NCBI GenBank assembly: GCA_036508555.1
Contig: DATCHD010000068.1
Location: 1 to 36,062 of the forward strand
Reading direction: 5' to 3'
Length of the DNA: 36,062 bases
Source: CAINVV01 sp036508555
GTDB lineage: Bacteria > Bacteroidota > Bacteroidia > Bacteroidales > Prolixibacteraceae
The notes under the pieces were generated by a model, which was given only the letters and a program-made list of their open reading frames with translations, was not told the DNA's origin and made no database searches. Positions 1 through 8,311 of this stretch are shown in pieces. The position numbers and the translations under genes were made by a program. Every line of letters starts with the position of its first letter. Positions within the stretch are counted from its first letter, which is position 1.

Positions 1-1734
1 AACCATTATGAACAAAGAAAAAAAGAACCAAAAAAAGAAAGATGTCGATCCGAGAATAACTCTCCGAGTTATTACCCGTCTCAACATCAAGACAATAACA
101 ACATCATTAACTTTTCTGTCCTAATAAAGGGGAGTACTTTAAACTTTCTTAATTTGCTGCGCTATAAAAAGAGTTTTGGTGAACATAATTTGGAAATCCT
201 AGTTGCACACGAAAGCAATTCTAATGAAAGCAAATATTTCTATGCCAACAAATCTATGGCTGTAGTACCTGATATTGACGATTTAGACAACTTTATCATC
301 GTATCTTCTCCTCCAGGTTCTTATACAGATAAAAATACATTAGAAAGTTATTTTTCTCAACTTAGCTATAACTTCCAAAGTAAATATTATTTTACTGCTT
401 CTGCCAGAAGAGACGGTAGTTCAAGATTTATTGGAAAAAATAAATGGGACAATTTTGGTTCAGTTGGTTTATCTTGGATACTAACTAAAGAATCTTTTAT
501 GCAAAGTTTATCATTTGTTGATTTCTTGAAATTTAAAGTCAGTTATGGTATAATGGGAGAGCAAGCAGGTGTTGGACTTTATCCCGGATTTAATACTTTT
601 TCCGTGTCCAATTTAAATGATCAAATCTCCATTTCACCACTTGGTATTGGAAACCCTGATTTAACCTGGGAAAAATCAAAAATGTTCCAAACCGGTATTG
701 AATTCCGTTTAAAAAAATATATTGATGCTACTTTTGATTATTATATCAAAAATACGGATAATCTAATCTTCGACAGACGCGTTGGTCCTTCAGTTGGATA
801 TGCACTTTTAACTGTTAATGACGGTGTTTTAAGAAACAGCGGTATCGAATTTGATGTTACTGCACACCTGTTAAAAGGTAAAGACTATGGTTTAGATCTT
901 ACAGTTAATGGTGAGTTCTTGACAAACGAACTAACGGCAATGCCAGTTGACCCTGCAACAGGAAAACCAAAAATCTTGGATATCCAAGGTATGTATGGAA
1001 GATCTAATGGTCATTCCTTGTACGATTTCTATACAAGAGAATGGGCCGGTGTTGATCCTGCAGACGGAACTGCAATGTGGTATCAAAATTATCATGACCT
1101 TAATGGTAACGGAAGATATGATTCCGGTGAAGGAATTGCTTCTTTATACGAATATCAAGTAGCAAATCCTGATAGTTCCATAAGTATTGCAACTACAAAA
1201 ACCTATGCTAACGCAACCCAAAAATTTGTTGGTAAATCTGCCGTCCCTAAAGTACGCGGTGCTTTTAGATTAGAAGGTAATTATAAAAACTTTGACATCA
1301 GCGCTCAATTTATTTATAGTTTAGGTGGTTATGCTTATGATGGCGCTTATGCAACATTAATGGGCAACCCTATAATTGGAGGGAACAACTGGTCAACAGA
1401 TATTATGGGCAGATGGCAAAAACCCGGCGACATTACCAATGTACCAAGATTATCCAGTAACTATGATGTAAATGTTAACAGTTCTTCAACAAGATTTATC
1501 ACCTCATCCAATTTTCTGGCATTTAACAATATCAGAATTGGATATACATTCACCAGTAAACTTGTAAAAAGATTTGGAATGTCTAGTTTAAACATCTTTG
1601 TTGCAGGCGACAACCTAATGTTATTAAGTGCAAGAGATGGATTTAATCCTGCAACCAACGAAGTAGGTGAATCAGATATGTATAGATACTCTCCTTTAAC
1701 CACCTATACTGCAGGTTTAAGAGTTAAGTTTTAA
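1..1734 (+). CDS. SusC-like TonB-dependent outer membrane receptor, 5'-truncated by window edge
   Basis: This is the C-terminal half of a SusC/RagA-type TonB-dependent transporter, which imports oligosaccharides or peptides across the outer membrane with its SusD partner. The frame is open from base 1 and ends in TAA at 1732-1734. An internal TTG at 154 is not a credible start, because full SusC proteins are about 1,000 residues. From about base 139 the protein has family-typical beta-barrel text: 'LLRYKKSFGEHNLE', 'YFTASARRDGSSRF', 'NPDLTWEKS', and a C-terminus ending in aromatic/basic 'GLRVKF'. The first ~135 bases translate to a Lys/Asn/Gln-rich stretch with no SusC character. The gene is AT-rich. 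susD follows 33 bases downstream, so the two are probably one transcript. The family call is firm; the substrate is unknown. Confidence 0.9.
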   Translation, partial: NHYEQRKKEPKKERCRSENNSPSYYPSQHQDNNNIINFSVLIKGSTLNFLNLLRYKKSFGEHNLEILVAHESNSNESKYFYANKSMAVVPDIDDLDNFIIVSSPPGSYTDKNTLESYFSQLSYNFQSKYYFTASARRDGSSRFIGKNKWDNFGSVGLSWILTKESFMQSLSFVDFLKFKVSYGIMGEQAGVGLYPGFNTFSVSNLNDQISISPLGIGNPDLTWEKSKMFQTGIEFRLKKYIDATFDYYIKNTDNLIFDRRVGPSVGYALLTVNDGVLRNSGIEFDVTAHLLKGKDYGLDLTVNGEFLTNELTAMPVDPATGKPKILDIQGMYGRSNGHSLYDFYTREWAGVDPADGTAMWYQNYHDLNGNGRYDSGEGIASLYEYQVANPDSSISIATTKTYANATQKFVGKSAVPKVRGAFRLEGNYKNFDISAQFIYSLGGYAYDGAYATLMGNPIIGGNNWSTDIMGRWQKPGDITNVPRLSSNYDVNVNSSSTRFITSSNFLAFNNIRIGYTFTSKLVKRFGMSSLNIFVAGDNLMLLSARDGFNPATNEVGESDMYRYSPLTTYTAGLRVKF

Positions 1735-1767
1735 TACATTATTAATTAGCAACATAAATTTTTTAGT

Positions 1768-3267
1768 ATGAAAAATATATATACCATATCTTTAACAGCC
1801 CTGCTCCTTTTCGGTGCTGCAGGTTGTAACAAAGATTTTTTAGAGGTTCGGCCAACAGCATTTTTGACTGAAGACCAAGTTGCAAAAGCTGCCGAGCATA
1901 ATCCTGCGGTAGTTGCAGGAAGTATAGCCGGTATTTACACTCTTATGTTTCAAACAGAAACAGGTGGAACTACCGGCGCTGACGATTTTGGCCAAAAAGC
2001 GTATGACATATTTAGTGACTTCTTGTCGGGCGATTTAGCGCTAACCGCTAATGGTTATAATTGGTATGGTGGATTAACACGTTTAACATCTACTATTGAC
2101 TATACAAACAATAACAATTATATCCCTTGGAGATACTATTACAGAATTGTTAGATCTGCAAATTCGGTTATTGCTCAACTTGGTGGTAACGATGTTACAC
2201 CTGAATTAGCTGAAAATAAATATATGATGGGACAAGCAAAAGCATTGAGAGCCTATGGTTATTTTTATTTAGCACAATTGTACGCAACCAGTTATGATCC
2301 AACCGCTAAAATTCTTCCAATCTATACAGATCCTTCACAGCAAAATCAACCTAGAAGCACAACAGATGCTGTTTATGCGTTAATAGTTAAGGATTTAACG
2401 GAATCAATCTCTATGCTTGGAGCATTCACCAGAACTGCTAAACATCAAATAAATAAGTATGTAGCCGAGGGATTACTTGCATATACTTATGCAGCAATGG
2501 GAGGAAATGCCAATTATTTATTAGCTAAAACTTTAACTGCTGATATTATAGCCAATGGAGGTTTTACACTAAACTCACGTGCTGAAACAGTTTATACCGG
2601 AGTTAATACTATTGGTGGTTTTAACAAATTGAGTAATCCGTCATGGATGTGGGGAGTTACTATAACCTCTGATCTGGGACTTAATTTAGTTTCTTGGTTT
2701 GGTCAGATGGACAGATACACCTATAGTTACCAATGGGCCGGAGATAGAAAAGGTATTGACAAAGGGCTATTTGATAAGATTCCTTCGACTGACATTAGAA
2801 AAGGCCAATTTGATGCTACCACAGGATCCGCTTACCCCTTAGCCCCTACCGGTAAATTTTATGATGCTGGAAGGGTAACGGGTGGTGCAAGATATCCACT
2901 TGATGATTATATTTACATGAGAGTTGATGAAATGTATCTGCTAAATGCCGAAGCCTGTGCTAAAAGTGGTGACGACGCAGGAGCCAAAACAAGTCTAAAA
3001 GCTTTACTAAATCTAAGATTACCAAGCACAACTTATGTTGATGCCCTTTCAGGACAAGCATTGCAAGACGAGATTTATCTTCAAACCAGAATTGAATTAT
3101 TTGGTGAAGGGAAAAGCTATTTGGCAATGAAACGTAATAAAGCAACAACAGTGCGTGGAAGTAATCATTTATCATTTGTAGGAGTACCAATTCCTTACAA
3201 TGATCCTAGATTGACGTTCTCCATTCCGCAAAGTGAGGTACAAAACAATCCGTTTTTAAATAAATAA
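1768..3267 (+). CDS. SusD/RagB family nutrient-binding outer membrane lipoprotein
   Basis: A surface lipoprotein of 499 residues that caps the SusC channel and binds the substrate. The N-terminus has a short basic start, a hydrophobic run and a lipobox ending in Cys20 ('LLFGAAGC'), followed by 'NKDFLEVRPTAFLTEDQ', the usual start of mature SusD proteins. Family landmarks include 'MMGQAKALRAYGYFYLAQLY' near residue 155 and 'DDYIYMRVDEMYLLNAEAC' near residue 390, plus a C-terminal 'IPQSEVQNNPFLN'. These are the TPR-like helices and the conserved end of the family. It sits 33 bases after the SusC-like gene and 11 bases before another lipoprotein gene, so the three probably form one nutrient-uptake operon. 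No glycoside hydrolase is linked, so the substrate cannot be inferred. Confidence 0.93.
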   Translation: MKNIYTISLTALLLFGAAGCNKDFLEVRPTAFLTEDQVAKAAEHNPAVVAGSIAGIYTLMFQTETGGTTGADDFGQKAYDIFSDFLSGDLALTANGYNWYGGLTRLTSTIDYTNNNNYIPWRYYYRIVRSANSVIAQLGGNDVTPELAENKYMMGQAKALRAYGYFYLAQLYATSYDPTAKILPIYTDPSQQNQPRSTTDAVYALIVKDLTESISMLGAFTRTAKHQINKYVAEGLLAYTYAAMGGNANYLLAKTLTADIIANGGFTLNSRAETVYTGVNTIGGFNKLSNPSWMWGVTITSDLGLNLVSWFGQMDRYTYSYQWAGDRKGIDKGLFDKIPSTDIRKGQFDATTGSAYPLAPTGKFYDAGRVTGGARYPLDDYIYMRVDEMYLLNAEACAKSGDDAGAKTSLKALLNLRLPSTTYVDALSGQALQDEIYLQTRIELFGEGKSYLAMKRNKATTVRGSNHLSFVGVPIPYNDPRLTFSIPQSEVQNNPFLNK

Positions 3268-3278
3268 ATAAATAAATT

Positions 3279-4097
3279 ATGAAAAAATTAACAACCCTAT
3301 TGTTGCTGATATTCTCTTTGTTGGCATTCAACAATTGTTCGGATGAAGTTACAGGGACAAAAGATATTAACTATGTTTCTTTTGAAGTCAATTCACCAAC
3401 CATTATAGTTGAAAAGAATAAATCTACTGATGCAAAAGTCCATTTATATGCTACTCAAACTACAGGTTCTGACAGAACATTTGGTGTTGGAGTGATTGCA
3501 GCCTCAACTACAGTAGCTGCTGCCGCTTATACTGTACCTGCAACAGTAACCATTCCGGCAAATTCAAATGATGGAACATTAACTGTAACTGTATCTGATA
3601 ATAGTCTTAGCAATGCTCCTGTAACTTTGGGTTTAAAAGTTACTCCAACTACTGATGTATTTATTGGAAACAATGCTAGTTTAAAAATTCAAAAACATTG
3701 TACACTTAATATCGATCAATTCGTTGGTAAATACACTGGAAATACTCCAAGCGACGGTCCAACACGTGTTGTTGTTTCAAAAAATAGCAGTGGAAATTTA
3801 CAAATTACCGGAATTGGAGTAGGCTGGATGACAGGCTATTGGGGTGAAGATATTGTTACTATGGCAACTTTGCCAATGGTCGTAGACCTTGCAACCGGTA
3901 ACTTTACAATTGCTCTAGCCCCTTATATGACAACAACTTGGGGAGGTGATCCACAACCTGGTTATAGTTTATCTGCAACCGGAACTTTAAATGCTTGCGA
4001 AGGTAAAATGTACTTGTATTATAAGCTTTTTCAAGGAAGTACAACAAGCCTTGCATCCGCAGCTAGATTTACTGAGATAATAACTCCTATTCCTTAA
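3279..4097 (+). CDS. Putative surface lipoprotein of a Sus-type operon (Ig-like/Calx-beta-like N-terminal domain)
   Basis: A 272-residue protein with a lipoprotein signal peptide (hydrophobic residues 5-17, Cys20 after 'AFNN'). Residues about 30-140 are rich in Thr/Val/Ala and resemble the beta-sandwich domains (DUF1735/DUF4843/Calx-beta type) found in SusE-like proteins. Examples are 'DINYVSFEVNSPTIIVEKN' and 'VTIPANSNDGTLTVTVSD'. Residues about 145-270 form a second Gly/Thr-rich domain with 'FVGKYTGNTPSDGP' and several Trp/Tyr residues that could bind ligand. It lies 11 bases after susD and is followed by a strong terminator, so it is the last gene of the operon. The role of glycan or peptide binding at the cell surface is inferred from context. 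The exact family is not certain. Confidence 0.7.
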   Translation: MKKLTTLLLLIFSLLAFNNCSDEVTGTKDINYVSFEVNSPTIIVEKNKSTDAKVHLYATQTTGSDRTFGVGVIAASTTVAAAAYTVPATVTIPANSNDGTLTVTVSDNSLSNAPVTLGLKVTPTTDVFIGNNASLKIQKHCTLNIDQFVGKYTGNTPSDGPTRVVVSKNSSGNLQITGIGVGWMTGYWGEDIVTMATLPMVVDLATGNFTIALAPYMTTTWGGDPQPGYSLSATGTLNACEGKMYLYYKLFQGSTTSLASAARFTEIITPIP

Positions 4098-4121
4098 CTT
4101 ATTTAATTTTTTAATTTAATT

Positions 4122-4157
4122 AAGACCGGCGAATTAAATTTCACCGGTCTTTTTTTT
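4122..4157 (+). terminator. Rho-independent terminator of the SusCD operon
   Basis: An 8-bp stem AAGACCGG / CCGGTCTT (4122-4129 with 4144-4151) has a loop that can pair further (GAA/TTC). It is followed by an uninterrupted T tract to 4157. It lies 25 bases after the stop of the last lipoprotein gene, so it closes the plus-strand operon. The AT-rich composition also ends close to this point. Confidence 0.9.
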
Positions 4158-4239
4158 CCTTGCTCCTTAAAGTTTCCCGAAATCGGTTATTATGATTTCA
4201 ATCCAACAAATGGTATAGTTACAATGCCTTATCAAGTTA

Positions 4240-5802
4240 TTAAAATGGGGTCTCATCCGCAAAACTCGATCCGGGCCGGCCAAAATCAGATCTGCCGCGA
4301 TCGTTTTCCATGATGTTGGGTTCTGTATTCATTTTGGAGGAATAGATGCCGTTTCTTCCCCTGGTCTCATGAAGATCGCTGATGGAACTGTCATCCTGCG
4401 CCGATTCCAGATCGCTGAAACGAGCAAGGTGCGCCTTAAAGTGGAGATGGAAATCGCCGATGGCCCCATTTCTGTGTTTGGCAACAATGATTTCAGCAAT
4501 CCCTTTCAGTGAATTCCCATCCTGGTCGCTTAGGATGCCATAATATTCCGGTCTGTGAATGAACATAACCATGTCGGCATCCTGCTCAATGGCGCCTGAT
4601 TCACGCAGGTCCGATAGTTGTGGCCTTTTTCCCTCCCGGGATTCCACCGAACGGTTGAGTTGTGAGATAGCCACAATCGGAACGTCAATCTCCTTGGCAA
4701 TGGCTTTCAGGTTACGGGAGATCATACTTACCTCTTGCTCCCTGTTACCACGGATATCACCTCCCGCAGTCATCAATTGCAGGTAATCAACAATGATGAT
4801 CCCTATGTTGTACTGCATCTTTAACCTGCGGCATTTGGCCCTGAATTCGAAGATCGAAAGGGCAGGAGTATCGTCAATGAACAAGGGCGCCTCCTCGAGA
4901 TATTTCAATTTTCGGTTGAAGACTTCCCATTCCCAGTTCTCCAGCCTGCCGCTCTTGATCTTATCGGAACCCAGTTCTGTCTCGGCCGAGATCAGACGGT
5001 TGACGAGCTGAAGGGAAGACATCTCCAGGGAGAAGACTGCCACCGGCACCTTGTGTGTGGCGGCCATATTCCGTGCCATGGTCAGTACAAATGCCGTTTT
5101 TCCCATTGCCGGTCTGGCTGCGATGATGATGAGATCGGTCTTCTGCCACCCACCCGTGATCTGATCCAGTTTGCTGAATCCGGAAGCAATACCACTCAGT
5201 CCGTCAGGCTTCTTCGCATTGAGCTCAATCTGTTCAACAGCCCTTTGCAGCAAAGGCTTGATGGGTTGGGATTCCTTGGTTATGTTTCCTTCCGTGACCC
5301 TGAAAAGTGACGATTCGGCGTAATCGATCAGGTCGTTCAGCTCCATGGTATCCTCGTATGATTTGCTCTGGATCTCGGATGAGATCAGGATCAGCTCCCG
5401 CTGGATGTATTTCTGAGCAATGATACGGGCATGAAATTCTATGTGGGCTGCAGAGGCTACCCTGCTGGTTAGCTGAGTGATATACAGCGGTCCGCCGACC
5501 TCCTCCAGCTGACCGTTGTTCTTCAGTGACTGGGTAACTACCAGCAAATCGATCGGTTTCTCCTTGGATGCCAGCTCCTTAATAACGTTAAAGATCTTCT
5601 TATGCTCCTCCTTATAGAAGCTTTCAGGCTTGAGAATTGCCTGAACAGTGTGATAAGCATCCTTCTCCAACATCAAAGCGCCTAGCACAGCCTCCTCTAC
5701 CTCAATGGCCTGAGGCGGGACTTTGCCGTAATAGGCATTCAATTGTTCGATGGTATTGCCGGGTTTGTTCTTGTTTCGGTAGTTGTTGGGTGATTCGGCC
5801 AT
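4240..5802 (-). CDS. dnaB: Replicative DNA helicase DnaB
   Basis: The hexameric helicase that unwinds DNA at the replication fork and recruits primase (520 residues). The N-terminal domain is at about residues 28-130 ('PPQAIEVEEAVLGALML'). The RecA-like domain starts near residue 190 with 'SGIASGFSKLDQITGGWQ', then Walker A 'ARPAMGKTAF' at about 229-238, 'VAVFSLEMSS', Walker B 'IIIVDYLQLM', and 'DLRESGAIEQDADMVMFIHR'. No intein interrupts the motifs. The C-terminal tail of about 50 residues is variable and ends 'ETPF'. The start is a clear ATG ('MAESPNNY'). A perfect TAnnTTTG -7 box on the minus strand lies about 45 bases upstream. It stands alone: ddl upstream is a separate minus-strand gene 265 bases away. 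Confidence 0.98.
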   Translation of the reverse strand: MAESPNNYRNKNKPGNTIEQLNAYYGKVPPQAIEVEEAVLGALMLEKDAYHTVQAILKPESFYKEEHKKIFNVIKELASKEKPIDLLVVTQSLKNNGQLEEVGGPLYITQLTSRVASAAHIEFHARIIAQKYIQRELILISSEIQSKSYEDTMELNDLIDYAESSLFRVTEGNITKESQPIKPLLQRAVEQIELNAKKPDGLSGIASGFSKLDQITGGWQKTDLIIIAARPAMGKTAFVLTMARNMAATHKVPVAVFSLEMSSLQLVNRLISAETELGSDKIKSGRLENWEWEVFNRKLKYLEEAPLFIDDTPALSIFEFRAKCRRLKMQYNIGIIIVDYLQLMTAGGDIRGNREQEVSMISRNLKAIAKEIDVPIVAISQLNRSVESREGKRPQLSDLRESGAIEQDADMVMFIHRPEYYGILSDQDGNSLKGIAEIIVAKHRNGAIGDFHLHFKAHLARFSDLESAQDDSSISDLHETRGRNGIYSSKMNTEPNIMENDRGRSDFGRPGSSFADETPF

Positions 5803-5846
5803 AATGTGCTAATAATCAGGAGTTGTTAGTTTTTGATCATCTTTTT

Positions 5847-5854
5847 CAAAGGTA
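5847..5854 (-). promoter_or_regulatory. Bacteroidota-type -7 box for dnaB
   Basis: Read on the minus strand this is TACCTTTG, a full match to the phylum -7 consensus TAnnTTTG. It would start transcription near 5840 and leave a leader of about 38 bases before the dnaB ATG. A TTTG lies upstream, but its spacing (about 12 bases) is shorter than the usual ~19-20, so only the -7 element is convincing. Confidence 0.5.
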
Positions 5855-5947
5855 GTGAGGAGATGGCAAAATCCGTCTTTTAAATTGAATTTTGATTTTT
5901 ATGAGCATCCCCGCCTGAATCAGTTGGTTATTGAGTTACTAACATAT

Positions 5948-5981
5948 TTATCAACTGAGGTTATTCACTTAATGTGGAAAA
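5948..5981. other. Cluster of three DnaA-box-like 9-mers
   Basis: The 265-base gap between dnaB and ddl contains TTATCAACT (5948-5956), TTATTCACT (5961-5969) and, on the minus strand, TTTTCCACA (5973-5981). Compared with the DnaA consensus TTATCCACA these have two, two and one mismatches. The gap is AT-rich. Apart from the dnaB promoter, nothing else is seen in it; an open frame at 5855-6244 runs into ddl and is judged a shadow. Similarity to the consensus is what the sequence shows. Binding by DnaA is inference. Confidence 0.3.
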
Positions 5982-6067
5982 CTATTATAGAAAAGCTGGT
6001 ATGCACAGATGATGGTTATTCTCTGACAAAGGTGACCATACAATTCGGCAACATTTATTTTACAGAA

Positions 6068-7036
6068 TCATCCCATCGAAATAATTTCAGTCAGCAAATC
6101 CGTCAGATTCAATCCGGCAGCTTTAATTTGCTGTGGAATAAAACTGGTGGCAGTCATTCCGGGTACGGTATTAATTTCCAGGAAATAGAAGGTTTGGTCT
6201 TTCAGAATGTAATCAACCCTGACGATACCTTTACAATTGCATAAATCGTAAATAAGGGAAGAAAGGTCTTGGATTTTGAGCGTCGACTCCGCGCTGATCC
6301 TGGCCGGTGTGATCTCATCGGCCATGCCGGGCGTATATTTAGCCTCATAATCGAAGAATTCATTCTTGGGAATTACTTCTGTCACAGGAAGAACCAGTTT
6401 TTTGTCACCAATTTTGATGACTCCGCAGGTAAATTCTTTGCCGTCGATAAACTGCTCAATCAATACCTCCGGACTCTCATTCAAGGCCTTTTCAACAGCT
6501 TCGGCCAACTCCTCAATCGCTTTCACTTTCGTGACGCCAAAGCTCGAACCTCCGGCGCAGGGTTTCACAAACAGCGGCAGACCAAGCTCTTTCACCACTT
6601 CGGCAGGATCCAGGTTCTCGCCCAAAACCAGGCGAACCGATCTGGCCATCTGGATGCCGTATGAGTGAAGGTACTTATTGGTGAAATTTTTGTTGAAAGT
6701 GAGAGCTGATGATTGCACCCCGCAGGAAGAATAGGGAATGCCAAGCATCTCAAAATAACCCTGCAGGTTGCCATCTTCGCCGGGAGTGCCGTGAATCATG
6801 ATGTAAGCATATTCCAGGTGGATCTTTTCTCCGTTAAATACAAAGGAAAAATCAGCCCGGTCGACTTCCGCAATCGATGCATCTGCCTCCATGACATTCC
6901 AGGCTCCATGGCGGATCAGAACGACCCATGGAGTGAATTTCTTACGGTCGATGGCACTGAAAACATTGGCGCCGCTCTTAACCGAGACGACATATTCGGA
7001 AGAATCTCCTCCTGTAACGATTGCGATGTTCTTCAT
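6068..7036 (-). CDS. ddl: D-alanine--D-alanine ligase
   Basis: An ATP-grasp ligase that makes D-Ala-D-Ala for peptidoglycan precursors in the cytoplasm (322 residues, normal length). The N-terminal 'TGGDSSEYVVS' carries the conserved Glu (E14). It is followed by 'HGTPGEDGNLQGYFEMLGIPYSSCG', the ATP-grasp lysine segment 'LPLFVKPCAGGSSFGVTKV', 'EQFIDGKEFTCGV', the omega-loop-like 'FFDYEAKYTPGM', and the metal-binding 'GIVRVDYI' and 'LEINTVPGMTATSFIPQQ'. The Tyr in 'YEAKY' fits a D-Ala rather than a D-lactate enzyme. It lies downstream of rluD and the PASTA protein gene on the same strand, separated from rluD by a paired palindrome, so it may be the last gene of that operon. Confidence 0.96.
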   Translation of the reverse strand: MKNIAIVTGGDSSEYVVSVKSGANVFSAIDRKKFTPWVVLIRHGAWNVMEADASIAEVDRADFSFVFNGEKIHLEYAYIMIHGTPGEDGNLQGYFEMLGIPYSSCGVQSSALTFNKNFTNKYLHSYGIQMARSVRLVLGENLDPAEVVKELGLPLFVKPCAGGSSFGVTKVKAIEELAEAVEKALNESPEVLIEQFIDGKEFTCGVIKIGDKKLVLPVTEVIPKNEFFDYEAKYTPGMADEITPARISAESTLKIQDLSSLIYDLCNCKGIVRVDYILKDQTFYFLEINTVPGMTATSFIPQQIKAAGLNLTDLLTEIISMG

Positions 7037-7065
7037 ATTATTTTCTCATTTTTCACTTTTCAGTT

Positions 7066-7127
7066 GCTCCAGCGGATTTGCAATCCGCTGGCAACTTTTG
7101 ACCAGCAGATTGCAAATCTGCTGGAGC
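7066..7127. repeat. Head-to-head pair of REP-like palindromes (A)
   Basis: Unit 1 (7066-7091) has the 10-bp stem CCAGCGGATT / AATCCGCTGG with loop TGC. Unit 2 (7102-7127), in reverse orientation, has the stem CCAGCAGATT / AATCTGCTGG with loop GCA. Reverse-complementing unit 2 gives unit 1 apart from a G-to-A change matched by C-to-T on the other arm, so pairing is kept. Both units carry an outer GCTC/GAGC extension on one side. The pair lies in the rluD-ddl gap. Confidence 0.9.
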
Positions 7128-7140
7128 GATTATTTACTTT

Positions 7141-8205
7141 TTATTCGCGATTTGCGAGATAGTTTCTCCATTTCTCAATGCAAGCCCGCATATCCTCCGG
7201 CAGCTCGGAATCGAAGATCATCTCCTCATGTGTGGTCGGATGAATGAACCCGAGTGTTTTGGCATGCAGTGCCTGCCGGGGCAGTAAAGTGAAGCAGTTC
7301 TCCACAAATTGTTTGTATTTCGTAAAAGTAGTTCCTTTTAAAATTTTATCGCCACCATAGACCTCGTCATTAAAAAGCGGATGACCGATTTCCTTCATAT
7401 GTACCCTGATCTGGTGTGTACGTCCGGTTTCGAGTACACAGGAAACCAGGTTAACATATCCGAGTCGTTCCAATACGCTGTAATGGGTCACAGCCGGCTT
7501 ACCATGATCGCCCTTCGGGTAAACTGTAAAGACCTGTCTGTCCCTGGTACTACGGCCAATATTGCCTTCGATCGTGCCTGAATCGGCGGCCAGATTACCC
7601 CATACAAGGGCGACATATTCCCGCTTGGTAGTCTTACGGAAAAACTGCATGGCCAGGTTTAATTTGGCAAGCTCTGTCTTGGCCACCAGCAATAGTCCCG
7701 AAGTGTTTTTGTCGATTCTGTGTACAAGTCCCGGTCTTGGGTCGTCTCCACCATAAAGCGGAAATCCTTTAAATCTGAATGCCAGTGCATTAACCAGTGT
7801 CCCGCTGTAATTTCCGTGCCCGGGATGTACGACCATCCCTGCAGGTTTATTGACGACAAGTAACTCTTCATCCTCGTATACGATATTGATAGGGATATCC
7901 TCTGCAACGATTTTTAGTTCCCTCCGGGGATAGTCCATTACAACAGTTACCTCATCATTAGGCTTTACCTTGTAATTAGATTTGACCGGCTTCCCGTTAA
8001 CCAGGATGCTTTCGGCCTCCGCGGCCATCTGAATCCGGTTTCTGGAAGTTCCCACGATCCGGTTGGCCAAAAACTTGTCGACCCGCATCAATCCCTGTCC
8101 AGGGTCAGCAATGAAACGGTGATGTTCGAATTGTTCGGTAACTAGCTCTTCACTTTCATCGAAGGGATCTGTGTCTTCAAAAACCGGTGACTCTTTTGGA
8201 TTCAT
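7141..8205 (-). CDS. rluD: RluD-family 23S rRNA pseudouridine synthase
   Basis: A pseudouridine synthase of 354 residues that probably isomerises uridines in helix 69 of 23S rRNA. An S4 RNA-binding domain covers about residues 37-85 ('MRVDKFLANRI', 'ILVNGKPVKSNYKVKPND'). The catalytic domain has 'LLVVNKPAGMVVHPGHGNYSGTLVNAL' and the catalytic motif 'GLVHRIDKNTSGLLLVAKT', with the catalytic Asp at 165. It ends with 'TGRTHQIRVHMKEIGHPLFNDEVYG'. The first ~30 residues are an acidic extension. It follows the PASTA gene by 106 bases, consistent with a PASTA-rluD-ddl transcript. The exact target site is inferred from the family; other RluA-family members have similar motifs. Confidence 0.93.
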   Translation of the reverse strand: MNPKESPVFEDTDPFDESEELVTEQFEHHRFIADPGQGLMRVDKFLANRIVGTSRNRIQMAAEAESILVNGKPVKSNYKVKPNDEVTVVMDYPRRELKIVAEDIPINIVYEDEELLVVNKPAGMVVHPGHGNYSGTLVNALAFRFKGFPLYGGDDPRPGLVHRIDKNTSGLLLVAKTELAKLNLAMQFFRKTTKREYVALVWGNLAADSGTIEGNIGRSTRDRQVFTVYPKGDHGKPAVTHYSVLERLGYVNLVSCVLETGRTHQIRVHMKEIGHPLFNDEVYGGDKILKGTTFTKYKQFVENCFTLLPRQALHAKTLGFIHPTTHEEMIFDSELPEDMRACIEKWRNYLANRE

Positions 8206-8238
8206 GCGTTAATATTTTGTCTTTCAATGGTCGCATGG

Positions 8239-8289
8239 AATACCCACGTAATCTTTTTCGGTTGGTGTGAACATTTGCTCGTGGGTATT
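8239..8289. repeat. 10-bp inverted repeat in the PASTA-rluD gap
   Basis: AATACCCACG at 8239-8248 is perfectly complementary to CGTGGGTATT at 8280-8289, with 31 bases between. There is no T tract on either side, so this is not an intrinsic terminator. It could fold in the mRNA between the PASTA gene and rluD. It does not share the architecture of the REP-like palindromes. Confidence 0.6.
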
Positions 8290-8311
8290 TCATCTAAAAA
8301 TGGTTCCCGTA

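Noticed and set aside
5855..6244. Plus-strand open frame of 129 codons beside ddl
   Set aside because: Most of its conserved part is antisense to the C-terminus of ddl; the remaining part is AT-rich gap sequence with no protein-like pattern and no promoter.
6269..7247. Several plus-strand frames antisense to ddl and rluD (for example 6713-7162 and 6891-7247)
   Set aside because: They mirror well-conserved genes on the minus strand and have no family text of their own.
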